From Nannobrachium achirus (lineage: Eukaryota > Chordata > Actinopteri > Myctophiformes > Myctophidae), in contig OY997652.1 in NCBI GenBank assembly GCA_963921795.1, positions 64,478,029 through 64,542,028 on the forward strand: a stretch of DNA of 64,000 bases, given 5' to 3'. The notes under the pieces are model-generated. The model made no database searches. It had not been told where the DNA came from and was given only the letters and a program-made list of their open reading frames with translations. Positions 63,510 to 64,000 of this stretch are shown here, piece by piece. Position 1 is the first letter of the stretch. Every line of letters begins with the position of its first letter. The translations under genes and the position numbers were made by a program.

Positions 63510-64000
63510 TGTCTCAATCTGGCAGAGAGCCAGTCATCTCGGGAATTGTCATTATTCCCTACAGCCTATATGACGTTTTTTTTTTCTCTCTAAAAAGATA
63601 ATGCCACAACAGCATCTCATAATATCTAGGCTACATTTCACTTAAACGCCAGAGCTTAACTCTGCATATAAATAAGACTTTTTTAAATTAATGTGAGAGA
63701 TCGAGCCATAATTCTGTTGGTCCTCCCAGAATACAGCTAACATGCTAGTTTTCACCACCCTGTGTTAGCCATTTGTAGCCAAATGCGGTAATATCGGCGC
63801 TCCATTACCTAGCGTTGCAAATCACAGTATTTATCCCGTTAATGTAGTGCCACGTATGTTCCAAATGAACCACGTTACGTTGTTATAATGATTTAATCTA
63901 TTATTTATGTATTTATTATTCAGCCGTTGACTGTTCTTCTTCTCGACTTTTGGGGGAAAAATGATCAGTTTCCTGCCTGGACCGGATGGCGAGGAGTGTC
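63510..64000. other. No gene recognised; open frame at window edge
   Basis: Mostly AT-rich. In the last 40 bases an ATG at 63961 opens MISFLPGPDGEEC and runs off the window. It could be the first coding exon of the next gene or chance; the stretch is too short to decide. Confidence 0.2.

Overview
This is a window from a teleost fish genome. The coding exons are vertebrate in character, and the rest is typical fish repeat DNA: miniature inverted-repeat elements (MITEs), tRNA-derived SINEs whose tails run 'CGCTATACAAATGCACCATTTACCA'-like, hAT footprints, and very long di- and tetranucleotide microsatellites. I cannot name the species. The window is gene-poor. Nearly all open reading frames are chance frames through microsatellites, minisatellites and palindromes.

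Genes. The plus strand carries the last two coding exons of fibcd1 (fibrinogen C domain containing 1, an acetyl-group-binding membrane receptor), at 6778-6957 and 23334-23599. They are separated by a 16.4 kb repeat-filled intron and join in phase. Earlier exons lie upstream of the window, so bases 1-6777 are intronic. Towards the right end lie two gene-derived, intronless sequences about 0.8 kb apart: a broken slc50a1 (SWEET sugar transporter) retrocopy on the plus strand (61192-61880) and an intact 77-codon tmem258 (oligosaccharyltransferase subunit) retrocopy on the minus strand (62518-62751). A LINE reverse-transcriptase fragment lies on the minus strand at 58400-59330. No ribosomal RNA, certain tRNA gene or CRISPR array was seen.

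Repeats, left to right. Bases 170-4078 are a 3.9 kb foldback element with 355-bp tandem units in both arms. 4431-6373 is a hAT-type element with a perfect 8-bp target-site duplication (TSD). 8350-9370 is a second foldback element and 9663-10267 a TIR element with a 9-bp TSD. 11773-13395 is a 1.6 kb palindrome made of two mirror-image minisatellites. Further hAT/MITE insertions with readable TSDs lie at 13492, 14989, 17647, 28305, 40627, 47195, 50739 and 59548, and several TTAA-flanked MITEs are present. A 24-unit 53/57-bp minisatellite fills 41208-42499. Clusters of the palindrome CCATATATGG (a perfect SRF CArG box) lie near 43.3 kb and 54.0-55.2 kb. A 25-unit minisatellite fills 57481-58328.

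The most unusual signal is a family of short near-perfect hairpins, about 35-65 bp, with the conserved stem TAGCAGATCTACAAGC and a variable GC-rich inner stem. I count about 38 complete or partial copies in 64 kb. They occur mostly in pairs inside one MITE family, but also singly inside at least five unrelated repeats. For one of them a hairpin-free copy of the same host repeat exists in the window, so the hairpin behaves like an independently mobile palindromic unit. This is the best candidate here for an undescribed system.
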